From assembly GCA_003153355.1 (NCBI GenBank), contig PLYH01000002.1, forward strand, positions 66,682-130,681: a DNA stretch of 64,000 nucleotides, in the 5' to 3' direction. Below are positions 46,100 through 57,338 of the stretch, in pieces (within the stretch, counting starts at the first letter, position 1; every line of letters begins with the position of its first letter). The notes under the pieces were generated by a model. That model did not search any database, had not been told where the DNA came from, and was given only the letters and a program-made list of their open reading frames with translations. Source of the stretch: Candidatus Peregrinibacteria bacterium (GTDB lineage Bacteria > Patescibacteriota > Gracilibacteria > UBA1369). Both the position numbers and the translations under genes were made by a program.

Positions 46100-49000
46100 T
46101 AAGGTTTCTTCGGAGTCGACTTTTCATCAACTTTTATACTTCCGGCTAACCATTGTAAACAACTTTTCAACATATCAACCCACTGACTGGTCAGATCTTC
46201 AATCTTAATCCGAAGCTTATTGCCGCTGATCATCCACTGAGGATTGTGCTCGAGCAGGTTCATGATGTTTTCAGGCTTCACTTTATTAGACATCAAAAGC
46301 ACGATCTCTTTGCCTTTGCTTAAGTACACACTTTCGGCTTTCACCTGGGCGATTCCAGCCTTCTTCGCCAGGATTTTCAGCTCAATCACATGGAAAAGAT
46401 TGGCGACTTCTTTTGGCAGTTTGCCGTATTCTTCAACGAGTTCATCGCGGATTTCTGCAAGATATTCCGTGTTGTCCACAGACGAAAGTTTCTGGTACAC
46501 ATTAATTTTCTCTTTGGCGCTGACGATGTAGGTATCAGGAATATAGGCCGTTAACGGCAGTTCAATCGTCACATCTTCCGGACCTTCTTCGCCATGGCGT
46601 TCAAGCTTCCCGGCCTTCAGATCTTCAACAGCCTTGTTGAGCATACGGATAAAATGGCTGACACCTACAACGTTAATAACGCCGTGCTGTTTTGCTCCGA
46701 GAATGTCGCCGGCTCCGCGGATCTCAAGATCTTTCATCGCAATCTGGAAACCGCTGCCCAATTCCGTGGCTTCAACAATGGCTCTTAAACGTTTCTTGGC
46801 GCTCAGCTTCAAACGCTGTCCGTGATACAAAAAGTACGCGTACGCCTGGGTCTTGCTGCGTCCAACGCGCCCGCGCAATTGGTAGAGCTGAGCCAAACCG
46901 AAGCGGTCTGCATTGTTGACGATCAGCGTGTTCGCATTCGCCAAATCGATTCCGTTTTCAATGATCGTTGAACTCACAAGGACATCAAACTGATGTTCCT
47001 TAAAAGCAATAATCCGGTCTTCCAGTTCCGAACTTCCCATTTTGCCGTGAGCTACACCGAAGCGGGCTTCCGGCACCAGAGAGCGCAATTTTTCAGCCAT
47101 GCCGTCAATCGTCTGCACCCGGTTATGAAGGAAATAAATCTGCCCGCCCCGCTCAACTTCCCTCAAAATCGATTCGCGAATAATGCCATTGGAAAATCTG
47201 CGGACCTCAGTAATAACAGGCAAACGTCCCGGCGGCGGAGTGGTAATCGTACTGATGTCGCGGAGCTTATTCAAAGCAATATTCAGGGTTCTTGGAATTG
47301 GCGTCGCCGTCATCGTTAAGACATCGACTTCCGTACGGACCTGTTTCAAAGCCTCTTTTTGCTTCACCCCAAAACGCTGCTCCTCATCAATAATAATCAG
47401 CCCAAGGTTCTTGAACTTCACGTCCGGCTGAATCAAACGGTGCGTCCCGATAACGATATCAACCTCTCCCCGCTCAAGCTCCTTAAGAATTTTCTTCTGG
47501 TCGGACGCTGATTTAAAACGGCTTAACATCTCGATTCTCACATCAAACTCATCCATGCGTTTCTTGAATGAACGAAAATGCTGATCCGTCAAAATCGTGA
47601 TCGGGGAAATAAGCGCAACCTGTTTCCCGCTCTGCACAGCCTTAAAGGCCGCACGCATCGCAACTTCTGTTTTCCCAAAACCCACATCTCCGCACACCAG
47701 ACGGTCCATCGGGGTGTCTCTTTCCATATCGTGCTTCACGTCAGCGATGGCCTTCATCTGGCCCGGAGTTTCTTCATAAGGAAAGGTTTCTTCAAAACGG
47801 CGCTGCGCCGGAGTATCCGCTTTAAAAGCAAAACCCTTGGCGCTCTTTCTTTGCGCATATAAAGCCAGAAGCTCCTTGGCAATGACCTCGGTTTCCTTCC
47901 TGACTTTATGGGTAATCGTATTCCATTCTACTGATCCTAATCTCGTTAAATGGGGCACAACCTCATCCGCGCCGATAAATTTATTGACCTTATCCGCCTG
48001 ATCGATCGGCACAAACAGCTTATCGTTTTCCGCATAGCCAAGCTTCAAATACTCGCGGGTAATGTCATCGATCGTCTTCTTTTCCAGTCCCAAGAATTTG
48101 GCGATACCATAATCGGAATGCACCACAAAATCGTTATTCTTAAGACTCGTCAAAAAATCGAGATACACTTTCTGGTTAAAAAACTTCTTCTTCTCTTCTT
48201 TGATCGTAGAGACTTCGCGGTCAGAAAGCAGCGCTAGTTTAAGTTCAGGGTTCTGAAACGCGTGAGGGAAAACATCCTCCTTATCAATCGCGATCAGATA
48301 AACATTCGGCGCGGCAACATTGTGAGCATGAAGATCAGTGGTGTAGGTGACCTTGTGTTCATCAAAAATATTTTTCATTTCCTGAACATCCTTGGTAAAG
48401 ATGACCGTCCTCCAGCCGTCACGCTGCTTTTCGCGCAAATCGTTGCTCAAATCATAAGCCCCGCGGTACTTCATCACCGAAAGATAATGAAGATGCTGAT
48501 GCTTCTCTTCATCGTCATTGAACGTTACAAAGCTCAGGTAGTGGATCTTGCCGTAAAGTTCGTCAAACACACTGTTCCAGGCGTCATAGTATTCATCCAC
48601 GACATCAACCTCATCTTCAATCACCAGGCAGTGCGGACCCAAATGATCGCCCACACCCTTATAAGCGGACACCGTGCGCAGCGGATAGAGCTCAATATCC
48701 TTTAACTCTTCAAGTGTGTCCTTGCTCTCCTGATCATAGGTATAAATTTTTTCAATCTTATCAAAACCGATTTCAACCTTGACCGGATAATCAAAATTCA
48801 CCGGAAAAATCGAAAGAATATCACCGCTGCGGTGATAGGTTCCCTTTTCCAAAAACAGATCGCCACAAACCTCATAACCTTTTTCAATAAGCTCTTCAAA
48901 AAACTGCATGGGGTTAATGTCCTGGCCCTTCTTGAGATGAAACTTCCCCGCAACCATCTCCTGATAATCCGGAAAATTTACCATTAGGCTGGTGTAGGTG

Positions 49001-49368
49001 GCAACGACGACTTTTTTCTCTTTGTTGTGAAGTTTTGCCACCATTTCGATCATCTTCATGCGGTTCTTCCGTTCGGCCTCGCGGACATTTCCGGCATTGG
49101 AAGACTCATGATCAAATGGGTAAACATCAATATCGCTCCATAACTTTAAAGAACGGACCGTATGTTCAAGCTCCGTATGATCGGTCACGATCCATAAAAC
49201 CGTTTTAAACTCGGGAAGTTTACGGATAACGTCACTGAAAACAAACACTTTTGAGGAGTAGTTCCCTGCTCCAGAAAGCGTGGCGCTCTTCTGCCCATCC
49301 AAAAGATCCAAAACGCGGTTGTTTTGGGTAGTTGGGAAAAAACGGATCAGGTTTTTTAAAATTTCCAT
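46099..49368 (-). CDS. mfd: Transcription-repair coupling factor
   Basis: [71 protein letters not shown]-terminal domain. Confidence 0.93.
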   Translation of the reverse strand: MEILKNLIRFFPTTQNNRVLDLLDGQKSATLSGAGNYSSKVFVFSDVIRKLPEFKTVLWIVTDHTELEHTVRSLKLWSDIDVYPFDHESSNAGNVREAERKNRMKMIEMVAKLHNKEKKVVVATYTSLMVNFPDYQEMVAGKFHLKKGQDINPMQFFEELIEKGYEVCGDLFLEKGTYHRSGDILSIFPVNFDYPVKVEIGFDKIEKIYTYDQESKDTLEELKDIELYPLRTVSAYKGVGDHLGPHCLVIEDEVDVVDEYYDAWNSVFDELYGKIHYLSFVTFNDDEEKHQHLHYLSVMKYRGAYDLSNDLREKQRDGWRTVIFTKDVQEMKNIFDEHKVTYTTDLHAHNVAAPNVYLIAIDKEDVFPHAFQNPELKLALLSDREVSTIKEEKKKFFNQKVYLDFLTSLKNNDFVVHSDYGIAKFLGLEKKTIDDITREYLKLGYAENDKLFVPIDQADKVNKFIGADEVVPHLTRLGSVEWNTITHKVRKETEVIAKELLALYAQRKSAKGFAFKADTPAQRRFEETFPYEETPGQMKAIADVKHDMERDTPMDRLVCGDVGFGKTEVAMRAAFKAVQSGKQVALISPITILTDQHFRSFKKRMDEFDVRIEMLSRFKSASDQKKILKELERGEVDIVIGTHRLIQPDVKFKNLGLIIIDEEQRFGVKQKEALKQVRTEVDVLTMTATPIPRTLNIALNKLRDISTITTPPPGRLPVITEVRRFSNGIIRESILREVERGGQIYFLHNRVQTIDGMAEKLRSLVPEARFGVAHGKMGSSELEDRIIAFKEHQFDVLVSSTIIENGIDLANANTLIVNNADRFGLAQLYQLRGRVGRSKTQAYAYFLYHGQRLKLSAKKRLRAIVEATELGSGFQIAMKDLEIRGAGDILGAKQHGVINVVGVSHFIRMLNKAVEDLKAGKLERHGEEGPEDVTIELPLTAYIPDTYIVSAKEKINVYQKLSSVDNTEYLAEIRDELVEEYGKLPKEVANLFHVIELKILAKKAGIAQVKAESVYLSKGKEIVLLMSNKVKPENIMNLLEHNPQWMISGNKLRIKIEDLTSQWVDMLKSCLQWLAGSIKVDEKSTPKKP

Positions 49369-49409
49369 AAAATCCTGTGCTCTTCAGATTGGCTCTTAAA
49401 AGCCGAAAA

Positions 49410-50516
49410 CTAAATTTTTAGTGGCATGATGATATACACGTAATCCTTGTTCTCCACCGGACGGATCACAGCCGGCGCAAGCTTGTCGTCAATTTCCAGA
49501 ATAACTTTGTCCGCCTGGATAAAAGTTAAGACATCAAGCAGGTATTGTGCGTTGAGGGCGATCTTGTTGTTTTCGCCTTCAACCTTTACTGAAACTTCAG
49601 CTTTTTCTTCGCCGATCTTTGTTTCTTCAGTGGAAAGAATCAGTTTGCCGTCGTTCGTCGCCGCGACCTTGATGCTGTTATTGTTTTCGCGGGCGAACAA
49701 GCTAACACGCTTAACAACCAAAGACAAGTCTTCCGTGGATACGGTGACTTTTGTCTTGGTGGATTTAGGAATAATTTTTTCATAATCCGGAAACTTTCCT
49801 TCAATCAGCCGGGACATTAATTCAATACTCCCGATCGTAAATAAAACCTGGTTTTTCGTCAGATTGATCTCAAGAAACTCATCATTGGCTTTTGAAAGAA
49901 TCTTACCGAGTTCAGAAATGGTTCGTGATGGAATAACTGACTGTAAAGAGATTGAAGTTTTATCTTTGAGGGTGATTTTTCTCTCGGCCAAACGGTAACT
50001 GTCGGTAGCCACAATTTTCAAAGCATCGCGGTCCAGATCAAAAAGCACACCCGAAAGGACCGGGCGGGAAGTGTTGGTGGATGCCGCAAAAACAGTTTGT
50101 GTAATGGCGCTGTTAAGGTCCTTACTGGAAACCTTGATGGTGTTTTCTTTTGGAACCTTTGGAATAACCGGAAACTCTTCAGCATTAATACCTTTAATTT
50201 TCGTCTGGGAAGATACTGAAGAAAGAGTAAGTGTATTTCCGTCACCAAGCGTTGCTTCAATTTTTTCGTCTTTTAATAAGGAAATATAACTCGTAATAAG
50301 CTTTGCAGGAACAGTAATAGCTCCCTCGGAACGAATATCCGCCGGAATGGAATGCTGAATAGCTATTTCAAGATTTGTTGCTGAAAAAAGAAGGTGTTTC
50401 CCTTCAGCTTTCAGGAGAATATTATTTAAAACCGGAAGGGTGGTATTGGGCGTGATAGCCTTATTTACAACATTCAGGGCCTCTTCGAGGTCTGCTTGAG
50501 CGCAAAAAAACTTCAT
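49410..50516 (-). CDS. dnaN: DNA polymerase III beta subunit (sliding clamp)
   Basis: MKFFCAQADLEEALNVVNKAITPNTTLPVLNNILLKAEG..., C-term PAVIRPVENKDYVYIIMPLKI. Confidence 0.93.
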   Translation of the reverse strand: MKFFCAQADLEEALNVVNKAITPNTTLPVLNNILLKAEGKHLLFSATNLEIAIQHSIPADIRSEGAITVPAKLITSYISLLKDEKIEATLGDGNTLTLSSVSSQTKIKGINAEEFPVIPKVPKENTIKVSSKDLNSAITQTVFAASTNTSRPVLSGVLFDLDRDALKIVATDSYRLAERKITLKDKTSISLQSVIPSRTISELGKILSKANDEFLEINLTKNQVLFTIGSIELMSRLIEGKFPDYEKIIPKSTKTKVTVSTEDLSLVVKRVSLFARENNNSIKVAATNDGKLILSTEETKIGEEKAEVSVKVEGENNKIALNAQYLLDVLTFIQADKVILEIDDKLAPAVIRPVENKDYVYIIMPLKI

Positions 50517-50780
50517 AAAAATGAATAAAATATCGGGAAGGAAATTCTCACTTATTATATCGAACTTTCAAGGTCTGACAACCTGTATTTCTATAAGATA
50601 TAAAATAAAGGATTTTCTTTCTATTAAGCAGTAGAGAGGTTTGTATAATAGATAGAATTGTGGTGTTGTATGTTGAAAACTTTAAGGTAAAAATAAATCA
50701 AAAAGGCTTTCTGATCTTAAATGAGGGTAAATAGGGGAAATAAAGCCCCCTTTTGTGAAGTGCAAAGATTGTTAATAGTC

Positions 50781-50809
50781 TGTGAAAAAGGGCATTTTTT
50801 TGGTATAAT
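50781..50809 (+). promoter_or_regulatory. Sigma-70-like promoter with extended -10
   Basis: TGTGAA - 17 nt - TATAAT with TGG before the -10 box. Confidence 0.5.
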
Positions 50810-50850
50810 GATAAGAAAAATTAAATAAAAAATGTTCAAAAATAAAACTT

Positions 50851-51837
50851 ATGAACAAAGATCAAAACGAAACAATTGAACAGCCCGATGTTCCGGATCA
50901 AAAAAGTGCGCCAAAATATCAACCCACGGATTTGGGTTATAAAAAATTTAATGCCGGTGAACACGGAAAAGATATCCAAAAAGCAAAAACACTCCAGGGG
51001 AAAGAAGATGAGGAAAGCCGCGAGCAGGCAAAACGCATGGAAGCGGTTCTTGCCGAAGCGCGCGAAAAGGATCAGAAAATCATGAGACCGGATCAGCTCC
51101 ACGCGCTCGACAATCAAATCAAATTGACGAAGGAGGATAAAAACGCGCCTAAAAAGGCCGCCGAAACAAAAGAAAAACAATCCTTTATGCAGCTCGTCAA
51201 AAACCTTCAGGAAAACAACAAACTTCCCATCCAGTCGGATCAGGAAAGCCACATTTTTGAGTTCAGGGGATTAAGTAAGGACAACAAAGACGTAAAACCT
51301 GAAGAAGTTCAGAAAATGCTTGAACACATGGATAAAGGCGGCGAGCTTCCTCCAAATGTTGAGTTCCAGTTCCGCACCACGTTTAAAAAAGGGCGCGAAC
51401 AGAACGAAATTGTTGATGTTGATTACCGCATCGGCCTCCACCAGATTATGCGCAGCGGCCTGGAATCGACATTGAGTTCTCTGTTGTCTTTGAGTTATGC
51501 GGCGGCCTCCAGTTATGACGCCAGAAAGGGAAAAATGAAAATGGATGATGGCGCTTCACACATCGAAGTCGGAAAACAGCGGGCCGAAAAAGTAGATGAA
51601 GCTCCGCTTCAAAACCTCAGAGCAATGCTCGCGAAAAAAAATCTACAAACTTCAACCATGCAGACCAACCAATGGAGTGGCATTGAAGTTTCTTTGCCCG
51701 AGAAGCAAAAACAGTTCTCGATTGTTTACGACGGGAATGTTTTCCAGATTACGGAAAAAAGAATCGATAAAACCACAGAGTCGGTCGCAAAAACTCCAAA
51801 GGAAGTTCTTGAATATATCGAAAAAGAAACAAACTAA
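50851..51837 (+). CDS. Hypothetical charged cytoplasmic protein
   Basis: 328 aa ORF, promoter upstream; no family recognised. Confidence 0.5.
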   Translation: MNKDQNETIEQPDVPDQKSAPKYQPTDLGYKKFNAGEHGKDIQKAKTLQGKEDEESREQAKRMEAVLAEAREKDQKIMRPDQLHALDNQIKLTKEDKNAPKKAAETKEKQSFMQLVKNLQENNKLPIQSDQESHIFEFRGLSKDNKDVKPEEVQKMLEHMDKGGELPPNVEFQFRTTFKKGREQNEIVDVDYRIGLHQIMRSGLESTLSSLLSLSYAAASSYDARKGKMKMDDGASHIEVGKQRAEKVDEAPLQNLRAMLAKKNLQTSTMQTNQWSGIEVSLPEKQKQFSIVYDGNVFQITEKRIDKTTESVAKTPKEVLEYIEKETN

Positions 51838-51840
51838 ACT

Positions 51841-52746
51841 ATGGAAAATCAAATCAAACAACCAAGAATCGGCATAGCGCTGGGCGGAGGCGGAGCAAAG
51901 GGAATCTGCCACATCGGCGTTTTGAAAGTTTTTGAAAAATACGGCATTAAAATAAGCTCAATTGCGGGAGCGAGCGCGGGATCACTTTTTGGAGCAGGCT
52001 ATGCCCTTGGGTACACCCCGGAAGAAATCATGAAGATGGGTGCCAGTATTACGAAAAACAAATTTTTAAAATTCAGCAATTTTCACCTTTTTCATGAAAG
52101 TCTTATTAAAAGTAAAGACATCGAAAAAGTAATCAAAGATATTGTTGGCGAAAAAACTTTTGACGATCTCAAAATTCCATTTACGGCCCTTGCGGTTGAT
52201 CTTGAAACAGGCCATGAGGTCGAACTGAAAACAGGAAAACTCTGGGAAGCGATCAGGGCGTCTTCCGCGATCCCGGTTATTTTCAGTCCGTATTTTTTGG
52301 ACGGCAGATATCTGGTGGATGGCGGGCTGGTCAACAATGTGCCGGTGAACCTGTTACACAGAGATGCCGTGGACATTATTATCGGCGTAGAGCTGGGTTC
52401 CTTGACTTCCAGGCAATACATTGCGGGAATGATCTGGGAAAAGTATTACCATAAACCCGAAGCGTTCAAGTTGTTCCCCGGCAAATTAGCGCGTCTGAAA
52501 TTAAATTTCTTCCTGATGCTTCAGATTCTTTTGCGTTCAATCGATATTATCCGCGACGAGACCCAGCAGGACAGGTACAACGTCACCAAGCCGGATCTTA
52601 TTATCCGCCCCGACGTTGAATCCATCGCCTTGCTTGAATTCGACCATTATAAAGAAGCAATCGCTGCCGGCGCCGAAGCGACAGAACGCGCCATGCCGGA
52701 TCTTTTTGAAATCATCGCGCGCAAGAAAGAGGAGTTGAATAAATAA
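51841..52746 (+). CDS. Patatin-like phospholipase (RssA-like)
   Basis: IGIALGGGGAKGICHIGVLKVFEKYGI, AGASAGSLFG (GxSxG), LVDGGLVNNVPV. Confidence 0.9.
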   Translation: MENQIKQPRIGIALGGGGAKGICHIGVLKVFEKYGIKISSIAGASAGSLFGAGYALGYTPEEIMKMGASITKNKFLKFSNFHLFHESLIKSKDIEKVIKDIVGEKTFDDLKIPFTALAVDLETGHEVELKTGKLWEAIRASSAIPVIFSPYFLDGRYLVDGGLVNNVPVNLLHRDAVDIIIGVELGSLTSRQYIAGMIWEKYYHKPEAFKLFPGKLARLKLNFFLMLQILLRSIDIIRDETQQDRYNVTKPDLIIRPDVESIALLEFDHYKEAIAAGAEATERAMPDLFEIIARKKEELNK

Positions 52747-52795
52747 AGAGCTTATGATAGCCTCTTATAAGTGCAAGGCTCATAAATCTTTCAAA

Positions 52796-53482
52796 ATGAA
52801 AAAATTCCTTATCCCATTCGTAGCCGGATCTTTTCTGGTGATTTCCGGATGTGCGCAAAACACCAACAGCATTTATCAGTACCCGTTTAATACCGCAAAA
52901 ATTTCATACACCATCAGCGGAACGACCGAAGGAACTTCAACGGTAACGATTAAGGGAGACAAATCCGTACGCGAAGCCCACATTATTTTCCACAAACCAA
53001 CAGGCGACGAGAAGCAGGACAACCTCTATATAGATGACGGGCAGTATGTCTACAGCGTGGACCTTGATAAAAAACAAGCAGCCGAAACTCCCAACCCGCT
53101 CTACGACATTTTGATGAAAGTCGATCCTTCGCAGCGCCAGGATTTCCTTAAAAAAATCGCCGTGGGAGAAGACCCGAACAACGCCGCAACCCAGCAATTA
53201 CAGCAGCTCGGAACGCTGACCGTCGCAGGCCAGCAATGTCAGATGTACGACACCGGCGGATTCGGACAGGTCTGTTTATGGAACGGCATTCCTCTTAAAA
53301 CGAGCATCAGTATTCCTGACCTGGGCTTGAACAACAGCACCGTGGCAACATCCGTCCAGACGGACATTGATGTTCCCGACAGCGCCTTTGATGTTCCGGC
53401 AGGCATTCCCGTTCAAAAAGCCGGTGTTGATCAGGGCTCAGTCCAGGGGATGACCCAGGCAGCCACCCAACAGGCATCATGA
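52796..53482 (+). CDS. Putative lipoprotein
   Basis: MKKFLIPFVAGSFLVISGCAQ lipobox. Confidence 0.6.
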   Translation: MKKFLIPFVAGSFLVISGCAQNTNSIYQYPFNTAKISYTISGTTEGTSTVTIKGDKSVREAHIIFHKPTGDEKQDNLYIDDGQYVYSVDLDKKQAAETPNPLYDILMKVDPSQRQDFLKKIAVGEDPNNAATQQLQQLGTLTVAGQQCQMYDTGGFGQVCLWNGIPLKTSISIPDLGLNNSTVATSVQTDIDVPDSAFDVPAGIPVQKAGVDQGSVQGMTQAATQQAS

Positions 53483-54729
53483 TATATCTCGACCACGCAG
53501 CAGCTACGCCGGTAGACCCAAGGGTGCTTAAAGTCATGCTCCCCTATTTCAGCGAAAAATTTGCGAACCCGTCTGCCGTTTACCAGTTTGCGCTGCAAAA
53601 CCGACAGGCTATCGATGGCGCAAGAAAACGCGTCGCGGATATTTTAAACTGCAAAGCGAACGAAATTTATTTTACCGGCAGCGGAACGGAATCAAATAAC
53701 TGGGCTATTTTTGGTACAGCCGGAGCTGCGGCGACGTGCCGACATCAAACGGATTCAGCCGAATCCGCAGGGGCGCAAAAAGGCCGGTCCGGGCATCTCA
53801 TCACTTCGGTGGTCGAACATCACTCGGTGCTCTATCCTTTCGAAGAACTCGAACGCCGCGGCTGGAAAGTCACGTATCTGAATGTCGACGAACACGGCCG
53901 TGTTTCACTTGAAAAATTAAAAAAAGCGCTGACCCCTGAAACCGCTTTGGTGAGCATTGCTTATGCCAACAATGAAATCGGAACCGTTGAAAACATTGCC
54001 GAAATCGGAAAATTTTTAAAAGAGTACCGTGAACAAAACGCGAACAGTGCCGGCAAAGGCGCGGGAACCCTTTTCCATACAGACGCCTGCCAAGCCGCGG
54101 GCGCACTTTCGATAAACGTAAAAGACCTGCATGTCGATTTGATGACCATCAACGGCGGCAAAATCTACGGAACAAAAGGCTCGGCGGTTTTATACATCCG
54201 AGACAAAGTAAAAATCGTTCCGCTGCTTTACGGAGGAGGCCAGGAACACCGCCAGCGCGCGGGCACGGAAAACGTCGCGGGGATTGTCGGCTTCGCCGAG
54301 GCTTTGGAAATTGCGGAAACCATGCGTGTCCACGAAGCCGCGCGCCTCACGCAACTCCGCGATAAACTTATTGCAGGTCTTCAAACCAAAATCCCAAAAA
54401 CCAGGCTCAATGGCGATCCCGTGAATCGTTTGCCCAATAATATAAGTATAAGTTTTGAGGGCGTTGATGCTGAATCGTTACTGTTGCGCCTGGATATGGC
54501 GGGCGTGTGCGCCTCAGCGGGCTCGGCCTGCACATCGGGCGCACTTGAACCCTCACATGTTCTCATGGCCCTTGGAATCAAAACAAAATCGGACATAGCC
54601 CAAAGCACCATCCGCATGACCCTGGGCCGCGAAAATACGGACAAAGAGATCGAAAAACTCCTGAAAATCATTCCCCCGATCGTTGAAAGCCTGCGTACGC
54701 CCCGCGGCAATGCAAAGGCCCGCCCGTAA
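53479..54729 (+). CDS. Cysteine desulfurase (NifS/IscS family)
   Basis: MIYLDHAAATPVDPRVLKVMLPYF, FTGSGTESNNWAI, EHHSVLYP, HTDACQAAG, NGGKIYGTKGSAVLYIR, SAGSACTSGALEPSHVL. Confidence 0.92.
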   Translation: MIYLDHAAATPVDPRVLKVMLPYFSEKFANPSAVYQFALQNRQAIDGARKRVADILNCKANEIYFTGSGTESNNWAIFGTAGAAATCRHQTDSAESAGAQKGRSGHLITSVVEHHSVLYPFEELERRGWKVTYLNVDEHGRVSLEKLKKALTPETALVSIAYANNEIGTVENIAEIGKFLKEYREQNANSAGKGAGTLFHTDACQAAGALSINVKDLHVDLMTINGGKIYGTKGSAVLYIRDKVKIVPLLYGGGQEHRQRAGTENVAGIVGFAEALEIAETMRVHEAARLTQLRDKLIAGLQTKIPKTRLNGDPVNRLPNNISISFEGVDAESLLLRLDMAGVCASAGSACTSGALEPSHVLMALGIKTKSDIAQSTIRMTLGRENTDKEIEKLLKIIPPIVESLRTPRGNAKARP

Positions 54730-54792
54730 GCATGGACTTTGCGCTTATAGCCATTTGTGCTAGATTAAGCCCTCCTATATAATGTCAAAGCT

Positions 54793-56343
54793 ATGAACGA
54801 ACTTATGCAAATCATCGTTGCGCTTGGCGCCATCATTGTCGGGTTTGGCCTGGGATTTTTTGTTTTGAAATCCAGGAAAGATATCGATCTCGCCTCCTAT
54901 CAAAAAAAATCCGCAGATGCCATAGCCAAAAGCACTCACGAAGCCGAAACCATTAAAACGAGCAATCACACACGCCTTGAAGAAATAAAAAATTACATGG
55001 TGGAGTTCGAAGAAAAGAACAAAATCCAGTGCGAAAAAATCGAAAAACTCATCGTCTCAAAAGAGGAACAGCTCCAGAATAAATCAGTGAAGGCGCAGGA
55101 AGTCCAGAAAGCCCTGGATGGAGAAGCCCAGCTCGTGGAAGCCCTCAACGCCAACATGAAGCAGCTCGAAAAAGATCTCCTCCAGAAACTTCTCACAAAA
55201 ACCGGCAACAAACTCGATGACGTAAAAAGCGAAGTCATCAACGAACTCCAGCGCGATCTTGAACTGGAGCGTGAAGACAAACTCCGCAAGTACGAAGAGT
55301 ACCTTAAGGAAGAAAAAGTGCGCATCGCCAAAGACCTGATTACGTCGGTCATCCAGCGTTATTCTGCCCCAACGTCCGTAGATAAAAAAAGCACGGCCAT
55401 TGAAGTTGCCCGCGATGAAGCCAAGGGAAAAGTTCTGGGCCGCAACGCCTCCAACATCTTGCTCATCGAAGAACTCACCGGCACGGATATTATTTTCAAC
55501 GACGCTCCAAACATGATCATCGTGTCCTGTTTCGATCTGGTTCGCAGGCACATCGCGCGTGAAACCATTTTGAAACTGCTCAAAGAAAAAGCCGTGACCA
55601 CCGACGTCGTCCGCAAGAAGCATCAGGAATCAGAACAGGAAACCGAAAAAACGCTCATCAGAATCGGCAAAGAAACGGTCAAAATGCTTGGCCTGGATTC
55701 CCGCAACTACCCGGACGATTTCATGAGAATCATCGGACGCCTCAAGTTCCGCACCAGTTACGGCCAGAATATTTTGAAGCACTCTTTTGAAGTCGGATAC
55801 TTCACGCTGATGCTCGGCGGCGAACTGAATCTGAATATGCTCACCTGCAAAATCGGCGGATTCTTCCACGATCTGGGCAAAGCCATTGATCAGGAAGTCG
55901 GCGGTTCTCACGATGTTCTTACCAAAGAGATTATGGAAAAATACAGCTTCAGCGAAGACGAAATCCACGCGGCCTGGGCTCATCATGACGCCATTCCTCA
56001 GCGGACGGCTGAAGCATTGCTCGTCAAAGCCGGCGACGCCATTTCCGCAGGACGACCGGGAGCCCGCCAGGAATCCATCGAAAAATATATCGAACGCATC
56101 CAGGCCATCGAAAAAATTTCCAGTTCCTACGAAGGCGTCAGTAAAACGTTCGCCATTTCCGCGGGCCGCGAAGTCCGTGTCATGGTCGAACCTCAGCAGA
56201 TGAAGGACGGCCAGCTTTTACCGCTCGCCAAAAGCATCGCAAGTGATATCCAGGCCAACGTCGCTTATCCCGGCAAAATCAAAGTCAACGTGATCCGCAG
56301 AACCAAAAATATCGATTACGCCAAAAAAGAATTTACGAAATAA
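54793..56343 (+). CDS. rny: Ribonuclease Y
   Basis: N-term TM, coiled coil, KH (GKVLGRNASNILLIEELTGTDIIFNDAPNMIIVSCFDLVRRHIARETI), HD (LKHSFEVGYFTLMLGGEL, GGFFHDLGKAID). Confidence 0.92.
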   Translation: MNELMQIIVALGAIIVGFGLGFFVLKSRKDIDLASYQKKSADAIAKSTHEAETIKTSNHTRLEEIKNYMVEFEEKNKIQCEKIEKLIVSKEEQLQNKSVKAQEVQKALDGEAQLVEALNANMKQLEKDLLQKLLTKTGNKLDDVKSEVINELQRDLELEREDKLRKYEEYLKEEKVRIAKDLITSVIQRYSAPTSVDKKSTAIEVARDEAKGKVLGRNASNILLIEELTGTDIIFNDAPNMIIVSCFDLVRRHIARETILKLLKEKAVTTDVVRKKHQESEQETEKTLIRIGKETVKMLGLDSRNYPDDFMRIIGRLKFRTSYGQNILKHSFEVGYFTLMLGGELNLNMLTCKIGGFFHDLGKAIDQEVGGSHDVLTKEIMEKYSFSEDEIHAAWAHHDAIPQRTAEALLVKAGDAISAGRPGARQESIEKYIERIQAIEKISSSYEGVSKTFAISAGREVRVMVEPQQMKDGQLLPLAKSIASDIQANVAYPGKIKVNVIRRTKNIDYAKKEFTK

Positions 56344-56345
56344 TT

Positions 56346-57329
56346 ATGGAAACGAACACCGAGCACACAGTGCGAGGGCGAAGGGAGCCGGCTGTGCCGG
56401 TTCCTGAGCGTACAATGAAGGATGTTGCGATTATTGGCTGTGGCCCGGGCGGTTTGAGCGCCGCGATTTACACGGCCAGAGCCCAGCTGAAAACGATCGT
56501 CTTCGGCGATTACAAAAAAAGTAACCTGTATAAATCACACATCATCGCCAACTATCTTGGATTCCCTGAACCGGTCACAGGCCCTTTTTTAGCGGAAAAA
56601 GGCGTAGAGCACGCCAAAAATTTCGGCTCGGAAATCGTACCGAACGAAATCGTCCACCTGGGCGTCAACGATGACGGAACATTCAGTTTAAAAGACGACT
56701 CAAAAAAACACTACACCGCCAAAACCGTCATCATCGCCACCGGGCAGAGCTACGCACTCAGCGGCATCAAAAACGAAAAAGAGCTCACCGGCAAAGGCGT
56801 TTCCTACTGCGTGGTCTGCGACGGATTTTTCTTCCGCGACAAAAACGTAGTCGTCATCGGGAACGGCAATTACGCCGGAGAAGAAGCTCTGCAACTCCTC
56901 AACTACACCAAAAATATAACGATCTTAAGCCACGGCAAAGAGTTCAGCTTTTCGGATGAAATCAAAAAAGATCTGGAAGCGAACAACATTACCCTCCAAA
57001 AAACTCCGCGCATCAAGGAAATAAGCGGCAACGGAAAAGCCGAAAAACTCATCCTCTCCGACGGCGGCGAAATCCAGACTCACGGCGTGTTCATGGCAGT
57101 CGGTGTCGCGGGCGCCACGGCGTTCGCAAAAAAACTCGGCCTGGAAATGGAGAACAACTACATCAGGGTGAACCACGACGGCAAAACCAATATCCCGGGC
57201 ATTTTTGCCGCGGGCGATTGCACAGGCTCCCCCGCACAGATGGCCACCAGCGTGGGCAACGGTTGTAATGCGGCCCTAAGTGCGATAAAATTGTTAAGAG
57301 GTGCCAAGATGTACACTCAATATAACTAA
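56346..57329 (+). CDS. trxB: Thioredoxin-disulfide reductase
   Basis: VAIIGCGPGGLSAAIYTARAQL, CVVCDG active site, GIFAAGDCTGSPAQMATSVGNGCNAAL. True start may be 56415. Confidence 0.88.
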   Translation: METNTEHTVRGRREPAVPVPERTMKDVAIIGCGPGGLSAAIYTARAQLKTIVFGDYKKSNLYKSHIIANYLGFPEPVTGPFLAEKGVEHAKNFGSEIVPNEIVHLGVNDDGTFSLKDDSKKHYTAKTVIIATGQSYALSGIKNEKELTGKGVSYCVVCDGFFFRDKNVVVIGNGNYAGEEALQLLNYTKNITILSHGKEFSFSDEIKKDLEANNITLQKTPRIKEISGNGKAEKLILSDGGEIQTHGVFMAVGVAGATAFAKKLGLEMENNYIRVNHDGKTNIPGIFAAGDCTGSPAQMATSVGNGCNAALSAIKLLRGAKMYTQYN

Positions 57330-57338
57330 CAAACGCTT

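Noticed and set aside
50517-50850. AT-rich gap upstream of dnaN as a possible oriC
   Set aside because: No TTATCCACA-like DnaA boxes were seen and dnaA is not adjacent. GC-skew over the whole genome would be needed.
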